Shown: piece after piece, positions 26,226 through 34,991 of the stretch
How the letters are laid out: each line of letters begins with the position of its first letter
Position numbering within the stretch: the stretch's first letter is position 1
NCBI GenBank assembly: GCA_017481285.1
Contig: JAFUPI010000028.1
Coordinates: 1-64,000 of the forward strand
DNA length: 64,000 nucleotides
Source of the DNA: Agathobacter sp.
Lineage (GTDB): Bacteria > Bacillota > Clostridia > Lachnospirales > Lachnospiraceae
Reading direction: 5' to 3'
Program-made: the position numbers and the translations under genes
The notes under the pieces: model-generated
Seen by the model: only the letters and a program-made list of their open reading frames with translations
What the model was told of the DNA's origin: nothing
Databases searched by the model: none

Positions 26226-26723
26226 ATGAAGAAAAAAACAGCCTATTTAGGTGTTATGTTAGCATTAGCATTGATTTGTAGCTATGTGGAAGTGTTGATT
26301 CCGTTCTCGGTAGGTATACCAGGAATTAAGCTTGGGCTTGCAAATATTGTGATTGTATTTGCATTGTACAGTCTTGGTACAAAAGAAGCATATATACTTT
26401 CTATAGCAAGAGTTTTGATTTCTGGATTTATGTTTGGAAATGTAATGGCGATTGCTTATTCTTTTGCAGGCGGCATGCTCAGTTTAACAATCATGTATTT
26501 GTTGAAAAAGACCAAGCTGCTTTCTGTAATCTCAGTAAGTATTGCAGGTGGAATCGCTCATAATATTGGACAGATTATAATCGCGACTTTAATCGTGTCT
26601 AATTATTCGGTTATGTACTATATACCAGTGCTTATGGTAGCTGGCTTTATCACCGGTACATTGATTGGCATTGTTGCACAGGAAGTGTTCTTAAGAGTAG
26701 GACATTTGCTACGCGTTAGATAA
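26226..26723 (+). CDS. Gx transporter family protein (Hpre_diP_synt_I type)
   Basis: A 165-residue, five- to six-helix membrane protein. The family was annotated as heptaprenyl diphosphate synthase component I, but the sequence looks like a small S-component-like transporter and not a prenyltransferase. The VGIPGIKLGLANIVIVFAL segment near residues 28-46 is the strongest family mark. It is paired with the NusG_II protein, 21 bp upstream, as in many Firmicutes. The substrate is unknown; it could carry a quinone precursor or vitamin. Confidence 0.75.
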   Translation: MKKKTAYLGVMLALALICSYVEVLIPFSVGIPGIKLGLANIVIVFALYSLGTKEAYILSIARVLISGFMFGNVMAIAYSFAGGMLSLTIMYLLKKTKLLSVISVSIAGGIAHNIGQIIIATLIVSNYSVMYYIPVLMVAGFITGTLIGIVAQEVFLRVGHLLRVR

Positions 26724-26769
26724 TTACAAATGGACAGGCTTTTGATGCCTGTTAAAATAAGGAGGACGT

Positions 26770-27381
26770 ATGTACTCATATATTAGAGGTCCATTGGCGG
26801 AAGTGGAGATGGATCATATCGTAATAGATGTAAATGGAATTGGATATAACCTGTATATTCCGACCAATTGTTTTGAATATTTGCCAGGATTGGGTGAAGA
26901 ATGTAAAATTCATACTTATCTCTATGTAAGAGAAGATGCGATGATGTTGTATGGTTTCTTAACCAAGGATGATTTGGAACTGTTTAAGCAGTTGATTTCC
27001 GTGAGTGGTATTGGTCCAAAGGGTGCTCTTGGTATTTTGTCGGCTTTATCTGCGGATGATTTGCGTTTTGCTATTTTGGCGGGCGATTCGAAAGCGATTT
27101 CGAAAGCACCTGGAATTGGTGCGAAGACTGCACAGCGTGTTATTTTAGAGCTTAAGGATAAGATGTCCTTAGAGGATGCCTTTGAGAAGAAATTAGAGCA
27201 TGAACATGCACCGGTTAGTCAGTCAAATAATCAGGTGAAAAACGATGCGGTATTGGCACTTACAGCCCTGGGTTATTCATCAACAGAAAGTTTGAAGGCG
27301 GTATCTAAGGTAGAGATTACCGAAGATATGGATGTAGAAGCAGTGTTAAAACAGGCATTGAAGCATATGGCGTTCTTTTAA
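26770..27381 (+). CDS. ruvA: Holliday junction DNA helicase subunit RuvA
   Basis: A 203-residue RuvA: N-terminal OB fold (MYSYIRGPLAEVE to about 62), two helix-hairpin-helix motifs (SVSGIGPKGALGIL and APGIGAKTAQRVI) and a C-terminal RuvB-binding three-helix domain. It binds four-way junctions as a tetramer and recruits RuvB, encoded 52 bp downstream. An aaggagg site precedes the start. A short 6-bp hairpin (26734-26752) lies just upstream but has no T-run. Confidence 0.96.
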   Translation: MYSYIRGPLAEVEMDHIVIDVNGIGYNLYIPTNCFEYLPGLGEECKIHTYLYVREDAMMLYGFLTKDDLELFKQLISVSGIGPKGALGILSALSADDLRFAILAGDSKAISKAPGIGAKTAQRVILELKDKMSLEDAFEKKLEHEHAPVSQSNNQVKNDAVLALTALGYSSTESLKAVSKVEITEDMDVEAVLKQALKHMAFF

Positions 27382-27433
27382 TACTTCATTGTAGGGAAAA
27401 GAAGAATATCTTGAATTATAGGAGTGTAAGTTT

Positions 27434-28426
27434 ATGGAAAGACGAGTGATTTCCACAAAAATGCAGGAAGAAGATATCAAAATTGAATCCAGCTTGCGTC
27501 CTCAGACGTTAAAGGATTATATTGGACAGGAAAAAATCAAAGACAATCTGCATGTATATATTGAAGCCGCAAGAGGACGTGGAGAAGCCTTGGATCATGT
27601 GCTTTTCTTCGGACCTCCAGGTCTGGGAAAAACCACATTGGCAGGGATTATTGCAAACGAAATGGGGACACATCTTAAGATTACCTCAGGTCCAGCTATT
27701 GCGAAGCCAGGGGAGATGGCAGCTATTTTGAATGGTTTATCCGAAGGAGATATTCTCTTTATTGATGAAATACATCGTTTGAATCGCCAGGTAGAAGAAG
27801 TGCTTTATTCTGCTATGGAGGACTATGCCATTGACGTTATGATTGGAAAAGGTGAATCTGCACGTTCGATACGTATTAATCTGCCTAAGTTTACTTTGGT
27901 TGGTGCAACTACAAGAGCAGGTATGCTTTCCCTGCCTTTGCGTGACCGTTTCGGTGTAATCAGTCACATGGAATATTATACGGTAGACGAGCTTAAGACG
28001 ATTATCGAGCAGTCTGCGAAAAAACTTGGCGTCAAAATTGATTCCAAAGGTGCTTTCGAACTGGCACGTAGAAGTCGTGGTACGCCTCGTTTGGCGAACC
28101 GTTTATTAAAGCGTGTGCGCGACTTCGCAGAAGTAAAATACGATGGTAACATTACCTATGAAGTGGCATCTTTTGCACTGGATTTGTTAGAAGTGGACAA
28201 GTTTGGTCTGGATCAGAATGATAGAAATATCCTTTTGACAATCATCGAAAAATTTGCGGGTGGACCGGTTGGTCTGGAAACTTTGGCTGCATCTATTGGC
28301 GAGGATTCTGGAACGATAGAGGATGTATATGAACCATATTTGGTAAAAAACAACTTTATTCATCGTACGCCAAAGGGACGTGTTGTAACGGATTTGGCCT
28401 ATGAACACTTCGGTTTGAGCAAATAA
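27434..28426 (+). CDS. ruvB: Holliday junction branch-migration motor RuvB
   Basis: A 330-residue AAA+ ATPase: Walker [10 protein letters not shown] (about 58-66), Walker B DEIHR (about 110), the RuvB-specific beta hairpin and sensor [10 protein letters not shown], then the winged-helix C-terminal domain (RTPKGRVVT). It drives branch migration with RuvA. RuvC is not present nearby; the RecU resolvase at 58.5 kb probably does that job, as is usual in Firmicutes. Start chosen at 27434 after ggagtgtaagtt. Confidence 0.96.
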   Translation: MERRVISTKMQEEDIKIESSLRPQTLKDYIGQEKIKDNLHVYIEAARGRGEALDHVLFFGPPGLGKTTLAGIIANEMGTHLKITSGPAIAKPGEMAAILNGLSEGDILFIDEIHRLNRQVEEVLYSAMEDYAIDVMIGKGESARSIRINLPKFTLVGATTRAGMLSLPLRDRFGVISHMEYYTVDELKTIIEQSAKKLGVKIDSKGAFELARRSRGTPRLANRLLKRVRDFAEVKYDGNITYEVASFALDLLEVDKFGLDQNDRNILLTIIEKFAGGPVGLETLAASIGEDSGTIEDVYEPYLVKNNFIHRTPKGRVVTDLAYEHFGLSK

Positions 28427-28429
28427 AGG

Positions 28430-28458
28430 TTGCCTTATTTTACTAACAAAGGTATAAT
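28430..28458 (+). promoter_or_regulatory. Promoter of the zapA operon
   Basis: TTGCCT (28430-28435), a 17-bp spacer and TATAAT (28453-28458), placed right after ruvB and about 40 bp before zapA. Good match to sigma-A. Confidence 0.75.
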
Positions 28459-28498
28459 ATATTAGATAAATGTTCTTATAGAAAACGGAGGATACGAG

Positions 28499-28927
28499 AT
28501 GTCTGCGAAAACCAATGCAGAAGTAGTAATCGATGGAAAAGTATATACATTATGTGGCTATGAAGAACCAGAATATCTTCAGAAGGTAGCTGCATACATA
28601 AATAGTAAAATTGGTGAAATCGACGCTTTAGAAGGTTCTAAGACCCTTCCAGCAAATATGAAAAGTGTAATGATTCAGTTGAATATTGCAGATGATTATT
28701 TCAAGGCAAAGTCCCAGGTGGAAAAATTAGAGCGTGATATGGAGCTTAAGGATAGAGAACTCTATGATTTGAAGCATGATTTAATTTCAAATCAGATTAA
28801 AACTGAGGGAACAGATGAAAGAATCAAGGAATTAGAAGCAGAAAATAGAGAACTGCTTTTAAATAAAGCTCGTTTGGAAGCTACTTTAGAGGATGCTTTG
28901 TTAGCAGGGATTGGTTCTAAAAAATAA
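28499..28927 (+). CDS. zapA: Cell division protein ZapA
   Basis: A 142-residue protein with the ZapA domain at the N-terminus (NAEVVIDGKVYTLCGYEE, then the YLQKVAAYINSKI helix) and a long coiled coil (about 60-135). ZapA bundles FtsZ and supports Z-ring formation. The pairing with a U32 gene downstream is common in Firmicutes. An acggagg site precedes the start. Confidence 0.9.
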   Translation: MSAKTNAEVVIDGKVYTLCGYEEPEYLQKVAAYINSKIGEIDALEGSKTLPANMKSVMIQLNIADDYFKAKSQVEKLERDMELKDRELYDLKHDLISNQIKTEGTDERIKELEAENRELLLNKARLEATLEDALLAGIGSKK

Positions 28928-28938
28928 TGTTGATTGCT

Positions 28939-28973
28939 AAGGACAGAAGGATGACTTTCTGTCCTTATTTCTT
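28939..28973 (+). terminator. Terminator or attenuator between zapA and the U32 gene
   Basis: A 10-bp stem (aaggacagaa 28939-28948 with ttctgtcctt 28957-28966) followed by ATTTCTT. The T-run is weak, so it may reduce rather than stop transcription into the next gene. Confidence 0.65.
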
Positions 28974-28987
28974 AAGGAGAAGCTATT

Positions 28988-31156
28988 ATGATGAAACATG
29001 AATTTGAATTATTAGCTCCTGCGGGATCGTTTGAAATACTAAAGGCAGTAATTGCTGCTGGTGCAGATGCAGTCTATGTGGGCGGCAGTCAGTTTGGAGC
29101 AAGAGCCTATGCAAATAATTTCACAGAAGAGGAACTGTTAGAAGCGATTGATTATGTACATTTACGAGGCAAAAAGCTGTTTTTGACAGTAAATACCCTG
29201 TTTAAAAATAATGAGATCAATGATGGATTATATGATTATTTGCTGCCATATTGCAAACGTGGTTTGGATGCAGTAATCGTACAGGATTTTGGTGTGATTG
29301 ATTATATCAAAAAGTATTTTCCAAATTTGCCGATTCATACCAGTACACAGATGACAATTACAGGAGTAGAAGGAGCAAAATTACTCAAGAATTTAGGTGT
29401 AGAACGTGTGGTTTTAGCACGTGAGCTTTCCATTACAGAAATGAAACAGATTCGTGAAGAAGCAGATGTTGAGCTGGAAGCCTTTATTCATGGAGCATTG
29501 TGTTATTCATTTTCTGGACAATGCTTGTTTAGCAGTATGTTAGGTGGAAGAAGTGGTAATCGTGGCCGTTGTGCGCAGCCATGTCGTCTGCCTTATGCTG
29601 TTTTGGATGAGAAGAAAAAGGAATACAAGCCGGAATCTTATGTGCTTAGCCTGAAGGATTTATGTGGCATTGAGTATTTGCAGCAACTTCGTGAGGCAGG
29701 TGTATATTCTTTAAAGATTGAGGGACGTATGAAACAGGCTTCCTATGCGGCTGGTGTAGTTTCCTTCTATCGAAAATATATTGATTTAGAAAAACAGGTC
29801 ACAAAAGAGGATATGCAGCACTTGTATGAGCTTGGAAATCGTTGTGGCTTTACGACAGAATACTTTGTGAAACACAATGATAAGAGTATGATTACATTTG
29901 ATAAGCCTTCTTACGAGAAATCAAATGAAGCCCTACATCAGGAAATCGAACGTAAATATGTGGGACAGAAGAGTCAGATTCCAGTGACAGCCACATTATT
30001 GATTTATAAGGGACAAGCCTTGGAATTTTATGTAAATAGCCAAGACTATCATGCATATGTTTCTCTTGGCGAAGTTCAGGAGGCAAAGAATAAGCCTTTG
30101 ACAGTGGAAGATGTTCGAGAACGTATGAATAAAACGGGAGAGTCTTCGTTTTATTTTGAACAGTTAGAAATCCAGATGGATGATGACGTCTTTGTGCCTA
30201 ATGGTATACTGAATCAGTTGCGAAGAGATGCATTGGCAAAGTTGGAAGAAGAAATGCTGGCAGACTTTGTGCGAGAAGAAAGTGAGTGTAAGGAAGCAAT
30301 ACATAAGACCTGTGCTTTAAAGGAAAATAATGAGTATGCAAATGATACTAGAGAAAATGTAATCTGTTCCTGTGAAACAAGAGAACAGTTTGAAACGATT
30401 TTAGGCAAAGGCGATTTTGTTACTACGATTTATGTAGATGCTCAAATGTATGATAGAAATGCCTTGGTGGAAGAGTTAGAACAGGATATCATTAGAGTGC
30501 ACGAATTGGGTAAAGAAGTCTATTTGAAGCTTCCAGTGATATTTAGGAGTCATACTTCAAAATATTATAAAGAAATTAAATCAAGAATTAATAACTCTGA
30601 TTTAGATGGTGTTCTTGTAAGAAACTATGAGGAGCTTCAATTTGCAAAAGAGGAATTTCCAGAGAAAAAGATAATCATCGACCATAGTTTGTATACTTAC
30701 AATAATTATGCAAAGGAAGCCTTTGCACAGTATGAGATTCATAGAGATACGGTTCCATTAGAATTGAATCAGAAAGAAATTCGTCGTCGTAATAATCGAA
30801 ATAGTGAAATGGTTATCTATGGACACTATCCGCTTATGACGACAGCGGGGTGTGTGCATAAAAACACTGCAGCATGTGACAAAAAATCAGGAATTACATA
30901 TTTAAAGGATAGATATCATGTGCTTTTTCCTGTGAAGAATTATTGTAAAGATTGCTATAACGTGGTGTACAATTCGGTTCCGGTGCTTTTGTTTGGAGAA
31001 AAAAATCGTTTGCAAGAGTACGGAATCCAGAACTTCCGATTAGATTTTACGATTGAATCTGGAAAAGATGTAGAAAATATTCTGAATCTCTATCACGAAG
31101 GAAAGGGACGTGCCATTGAATACACCAATGGTCATTATAAAAGAGGAGTAGAGTAA
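28988..31156 (+). CDS. Peptidase U32 family protein, two-module type
   Basis: A 722-residue protein. Residues 1-300 form a U32 barrel with the family signature FIHGALCYSFSGQC and the four cysteines C172, C179, C195 and C199. In studied U32 proteins (UbiU/V, and RlhA/TrhP-type RNA hydroxylases) such cysteines hold a [4Fe-4S] cluster, so a hydroxylation role on tRNA is more likely than proteolysis. A DUF3656-like middle part and a second U32-like half (about 455-700, with four more cysteines) follow. It lies one base before the SEDS-PBP gene. Exact substrate not known. Confidence 0.8.
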   Translation: MMKHEFELLAPAGSFEILKAVIAAGADAVYVGGSQFGARAYANNFTEEELLEAIDYVHLRGKKLFLTVNTLFKNNEINDGLYDYLLPYCKRGLDAVIVQDFGVIDYIKKYFPNLPIHTSTQMTITGVEGAKLLKNLGVERVVLARELSITEMKQIREEADVELEAFIHGALCYSFSGQCLFSSMLGGRSGNRGRCAQPCRLPYAVLDEKKKEYKPESYVLSLKDLCGIEYLQQLREAGVYSLKIEGRMKQASYAAGVVSFYRKYIDLEKQVTKEDMQHLYELGNRCGFTTEYFVKHNDKSMITFDKPSYEKSNEALHQEIERKYVGQKSQIPVTATLLIYKGQALEFYVNSQDYHAYVSLGEVQEAKNKPLTVEDVRERMNKTGESSFYFEQLEIQMDDDVFVPNGILNQLRRDALAKLEEEMLADFVREESECKEAIHKTCALKENNEYANDTRENVICSCETREQFETILGKGDFVTTIYVDAQMYDRNALVEELEQDIIRVHELGKEVYLKLPVIFRSHTSKYYKEIKSRINNSDLDGVLVRNYEELQFAKEEFPEKKIIIDHSLYTYNNYAKEAFAQYEIHRDTVPLELNQKEIRRRNNRNSEMVIYGHYPLMTTAGCVHKNTAACDKKSGITYLKDRYHVLFPVKNYCKDCYNVVYNSVPVLLFGEKNRLQEYGIQNFRLDFTIESGKDVENILNLYHEGKGRAIEYTNGHYKRGVE

Positions 31157-31157
31157 T

Positions 31158-33893
31158 ATGGCTTCTGTTGTAATACAGGTTGCGAAATACATAATCCTGT
31201 TTTTGTTTTTGGGATATGTGTTTGGTGCCTTCTATGTTTTCCGTTATGGAAAACAACCAGAGAAACAAAAAATAATCTATACGATACAGAAAGTGTTCCT
31301 GTTTGCCATTCATGGCTTGGGATTTTTGTGTCTGTATTTGAAAGATGGGAATACTGAACTAGTAGGATTTTATCTCATGCAGGTGGTTCTGCTGGGGGTA
31401 ATTTTTATGTTCTACCATTTCATGTACAAACGATGTTCCGTATTGTTGCTCAACAATATGTGTATGTTGCTTGTGATTGGGATGATTATACAGACGAGGT
31501 TGTCTTTTGATAAAGCCTTTCGACAGTTTATATTTATAGCGATAGGCTCTGTTATTATGTTGATTATTCCGTTGTTTTTGCAAAAAGGCTCCTTATTCCG
31601 CAAGTTTTCTGCTCTATATTTTGGAGTAGGCATAACGTTGCTTGCAGTAGTTGTTGCCATTGGTGCCACTAGTTATGGGGCGAAATTAACGATTTCTATT
31701 GGTGGATTTTCTTTTCAACCATCGGAATTTGTGAAAATTATTTTTGTGTTTTTCGTTGCAGCTATGCTTTATAAGGGAGCTGATTTCAAGCGAGTATTTT
31801 TAACCAGCTGTTTATCGGCAGTTTATGTGCTTTTATTGGTAGCGTCTAAGGATTTAGGCGGAGCTTTACTGTATTTCATGGCATATTTGATTATGATATA
31901 CGTAGCTTCAAAAAAGGTGCTTTACTTAGGTGCTGGATTCGCAGGAATTGCCGGTGCCTGTGTAGCAGGATATCAGTTATTTTCGCATGTGCGGACACGA
32001 TTTTTTGTATGGATGAATCCAACTGCAGATATTGATAATCAGGGATACCAGATTTGTCAGTCATTGTTCGGTATTGGAACTGGCGGATGGTTTGGACTTG
32101 GAATTGGCGAAGGAATTCCGAAAAAAATTCCAATCGTGGACAAGGATTTCATTTTTTCAGCAATATCAGAAGAATTTGGTGCGGTATTTGCCATTGGATT
32201 GATTTTGCTTTGTGTCAGTTGTTTCTTCATGGTTATTCATGTATCCATGCAGATGAAGGATAAATTTTACAAACTGGTTGCAGTTGGTTTAGCAGTTTTA
32301 TATGCAACACAGGTGATTTTGACGATTGGAGGAGCGATAAAATTTATTCCATCTACAGGTGTAACCCTTCCATTGGTAAGCTATGGTGGAAGTAGTATGC
32401 TTTCCACATTAATTATGTTTGGTATTGTGCAGGGGCTATATATGAGAAAGGCGGCAGCACAATCCAATAGTAAGAAAAACGAGAAAAAGCCAGCGGAAAA
32501 AGAAAGTAATCGAGAATATAATGTAGTTACATATCTTTTCCTGGTAATTTTTCTTGCTATGATTACTTATTTTGTATACTTTTTGGCAGTAGAGAGCGAA
32601 GATTTTATCAATAATGAGTATAATGGCTTGCAGACTTTATTTGAAGAAGACGTAATAAAGGGTGAGATTATTACTTCGGATGGATATGTAATTGCTGAGA
32701 CAGTGACAGATAAGGAAGGAAATACTTCTCGAAATTATCCATATGGCAATATGTTTGCACATGTAACGGGATATTCTTCTAATGTGCGAACAGGTTTGGA
32801 AAAGCAGTTGAATTTTACATTGCTTCGTTCTAACACATACTTCATAGAACAACTCATGTGTGATTTGACCAACGAGAAGAAAATGGGTGATCATGTCATT
32901 TCTACGATTCGATATGACTTGCAAGAAGCGGCATATCAAGCTTTGGGAAATTATGACGGAGCAGTCATTGTTATGGAACCATCCACAGGCAAAATCCTTG
33001 CCATGGTTTCAAAGCCTACTTATAATCCGAATACCATTGAATCAGATTGGGAAAGCCTGCAGGAAGGCTCAGCTCTTTATAATCGTGCAACACAGGGTCA
33101 GTATACACCAGGTTCCATATTTAAAATGATGACCTTGTTGGCGTATATGGAAAGCAATCCAGATACCTATGAGGACTATAGCTATGAGTGTACGGGCGAG
33201 ATTACAATAAATAATAAAACCATTCATTGTGCTTCGAATAAGGCACACGGAACCATGGATTTAAAGTCTTCATTTGCGAAGTCCTGCAATACATCCTTTG
33301 CAAATATGATGCAGAGTGTAGACGAAAAGGTAATGCAGAAACTGTGTGATTCGTTGCTTTTTAATCAGAATCTGCCGATTGCATTTGAGTCCTCGATTAG
33401 TAGTTTTGCGATTTCTGACAGTGATGAAAATGCATTGAAAATGGATACTGCCATTGGTCAGGGCAAGACGCTGGTTTCACCATTACATATGGTGATGTTG
33501 GCAAGTGCCGTATGTAACGATGGAGTGGCAATGCGTCCATGTTTAGTGGAAAAAGTAGAAAATTACAAAGGAATTACAGTTGAGGAAACCAAAGCAAAGG
33601 AATATAAGTCGCTGTTTAGTGAAACACAGATTAATGTCTTGTCTGAGTATATGCGTGAAACTGTAGAAAATGGAACAGCATCTCGTCTATTAAAGGAGGC
33701 TTATACAGCCTATGGTAAGACGGGAACCGCTCAAACGACTAACGATTTAAATATAACCAATGCGTGGTTTGTGGGATATGCAGAAAAAGATGGCAGAGAA
33801 ATCGCCATTGCTGTTGTGGTGGAAGATTCTGGAAATGGAAGCACATATGCAGTTCCGATTGCAGAAAAAATATTTGATTTATATTTCAAATAG
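31158..33893 (+). CDS. SEDS glycosyltransferase fused to penicillin-binding transpeptidase
   Basis: One open frame of 911 residues joins two normally separate wall enzymes. Residues 1-430 are a FtsW/RodA/SpoVE (SEDS) polytopic membrane protein, with the likely catalytic D330 in VDKDFIFSAISEEFG and the VSYGGSS motif (408-414). A charged linker (about 435-453) and one further membrane helix (458-477) lead to a class B PBP: SIFK (S653-K656), SCN (709-711) and KTG (854-856) are all intact. The C-part resembles PbpA-type PBPs, whose gene sits beside rodA in other bacteria. It should polymerise and crosslink peptidoglycan in one chain. No frameshift or stop separates the parts. Confidence 0.92.
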   Translation: MASVVIQVAKYIILFLFLGYVFGAFYVFRYGKQPEKQKIIYTIQKVFLFAIHGLGFLCLYLKDGNTELVGFYLMQVVLLGVIFMFYHFMYKRCSVLLLNNMCMLLVIGMIIQTRLSFDKAFRQFIFIAIGSVIMLIIPLFLQKGSLFRKFSALYFGVGITLLAVVVAIGATSYGAKLTISIGGFSFQPSEFVKIIFVFFVAAMLYKGADFKRVFLTSCLSAVYVLLLVASKDLGGALLYFMAYLIMIYVASKKVLYLGAGFAGIAGACVAGYQLFSHVRTRFFVWMNPTADIDNQGYQICQSLFGIGTGGWFGLGIGEGIPKKIPIVDKDFIFSAISEEFGAVFAIGLILLCVSCFFMVIHVSMQMKDKFYKLVAVGLAVLYATQVILTIGGAIKFIPSTGVTLPLVSYGGSSMLSTLIMFGIVQGLYMRKAAAQSNSKKNEKKPAEKESNREYNVVTYLFLVIFLAMITYFVYFLAVESEDFINNEYNGLQTLFEEDVIKGEIITSDGYVIAETVTDKEGNTSRNYPYGNMFAHVTGYSSNVRTGLEKQLNFTLLRSNTYFIEQLMCDLTNEKKMGDHVISTIRYDLQEAAYQALGNYDGAVIVMEPSTGKILAMVSKPTYNPNTIESDWESLQEGSALYNRATQGQYTPGSIFKMMTLLAYMESNPDTYEDYSYECTGEITINNKTIHCASNKAHGTMDLKSSFAKSCNTSFANMMQSVDEKVMQKLCDSLLFNQNLPIAFESSISSFAISDSDENALKMDTAIGQGKTLVSPLHMVMLASAVCNDGVAMRPCLVEKVENYKGITVEETKAKEYKSLFSETQINVLSEYMRETVENGTASRLLKEAYTAYGKTGTAQTTNDLNITNAWFVGYAEKDGREIAIAVVVEDSGNGSTYAVPIAEKIFDLYFK

Positions 33894-33905
33894 TCTTTGA
33901 TTTTG

Positions 33906-33934
33906 TTGCATATATGTGAAAAAAGGGGTATACT
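33906..33934 (+). promoter_or_regulatory. Promoter of the nudix gene
   Basis: TTGCAT (33906-33911), a 17-bp spacer and TATACT (33929-33934), 40 bp before the nudix start and just after the SEDS-PBP stop. Confidence 0.75.
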
Positions 33935-33975
33935 GAGTATAGTTTTTGAGACACCAACACGTAGGAGGTATTGCA

Positions 33976-34428
33976 ATGATCGAGGCAACGAGTTGTGGCG
34001 GTGTAGTAATTTATCGTGGTAAGATTTTGCTCTTATATAAGAATTATAAGAACAAATACGAAGGTTGGGTTCTTCCAAAAGGCACTGTTGAGCCAGGGGA
34101 AGAGTACAAGGATACGGCCATCCGTGAAGTGAAAGAGGAAACGGGAGCTGATGCAACAATTATCCGATACATAGGTAAAAGCCAGTACACCTTTACTGTA
34201 CCAGAAGATACCGTCGAAAAAGAGGTTCATTGGTATTTGATGATGGGCGACAGCTATTATAGCAAACCACAGAAAGAAGAATATTTTGTGGATTCTGGAT
34301 TCTATAAGTATCATGAAGCCTATCATTTATTAAAATTTACCAATGAAAAGCAGATTTTGGAGAAAGCGTATAACGAATATCTGGATCTGAAGAAGAGTAA
34401 CCTTTGGGGAACTCATAAATATTATTAA
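33976..34428 (+). CDS. NUDIX hydrolase
   Basis: The start at 33976 (MIEATSCGG) follows taggagg; the upstream TTG at 33946 is rejected. The 150-residue product has a full Nudix box, G-x5-E-x7-REVKEETGA (about residues 46-68). The family cleaves nucleoside diphosphate-linked compounds or diadenosine polyphosphates; substrate not predictable. The last codons (THKYY and stop) lie within the left arm of a large palindrome, so the C-terminus may have been set by that element. Confidence 0.88.
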   Translation: MIEATSCGGVVIYRGKILLLYKNYKNKYEGWVLPKGTVEPGEEYKDTAIREVKEETGADATIIRYIGKSQYTFTVPEDTVEKEVHWYLMMGDSYYSKPQKEEYFVDSGFYKYHEAYHLLKFTNEKQILEKAYNEYLDLKKSNLWGTHKYY

Positions 34429-34614
34429 ATTTATCTAGAATATACGAAATTAGTCGTTATAAATTGAATGTGCACACGCTCTCGCTCGGAAGAAAACGTA
34501 GCGGACACATAAGGTCGCAAAGAACGCGACCTAAGTGCCGACGTTTTCTAACGGTGCTATTCAATATATAACGACTAATTTCTTACACTGAGATAAATTT
34601 AATAATTATGAGTT
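34410..34614. repeat. Large imperfect palindrome (about 205 bp) overlapping the nudix 3' end
   Basis: The two arms run inward from aactcat (34410) and atgagtt (34614). Matching blocks are attaaatttatct (left, about 34424-34436) with agataaatttaat (right, 34591-34603), then gaaattagtcgttata with its complement, attgaat with attcaat, gaaaacgt with acgttttc, and aggtcgc with gcgacct around a 7-base centre. The left arm has about 16 extra bases (cacgctctcgctcgga). As RNA it would form one long branched hairpin. It fills the 230 bp between the nudix gene and the next ORF. No known RNA family recognised. Confidence 0.8.
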
Positions 34615-34658
34615 TCATATAAAGAGAAATAAAATATATTTAATTGAGGTTTGTCTGA

Positions 34659-34991
34659 ATGCAGTTTATGGGAAGTCTCTATATAGGAGAAACATTTACT
34701 TCAAAAGAGTATGAAATTATACGAAAAGTTCATAATAGGCAAATAGTAACCAATCTGTATTTGATTGTGCTTTCCACGAATCCAGATAACATGCTGGATT
34801 TGATTCCAGAATGGGAGGCACTTCAAAAAGGCTATCCAAAGGAAAGTCTTAAAGTAGTCGGCATTGCAAATGGTAAAAAAGAAGCCATTGGTATGGTACA
34901 GCGTATCATAGAAGAGTCTTTACTGGAAACAGGAAGCGCTGATGTACGTTCCTTTCTAAGACAGAAATGGGAGGGACAGGCATGCAGATAG
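34659..34991 (+). CDS. Hypothetical protein
   Basis: A 110-residue product with no motif that I recognise and no signal peptide or membrane helix. It is mostly mixed alpha/beta; a charged end (VRSFLRQKWEGQA) overlaps the next gene by 10 bp. Ribosome site gaggt 8 bases upstream. The overlap with the DUF2953-gerW pair suggests it is a real gene of the same operon. It has normal codon use for the window. Confidence 0.6.
   Translation: MQFMGSLYIGETFTSKEYEIIRKVHNRQIVTNLYLIVLSTNPDNMLDLIPEWEALQKGYPKESLKVVGIANGKKEAIGMVQRIIEESLLETGSADVRSFLRQKWEGQACR

Noticed and set aside
26734..26752. Small hairpin before ruvA as a terminator
   Set aside because: The stem is 6 bp with no T-run, so termination is unlikely; a weak attenuator cannot be excluded.
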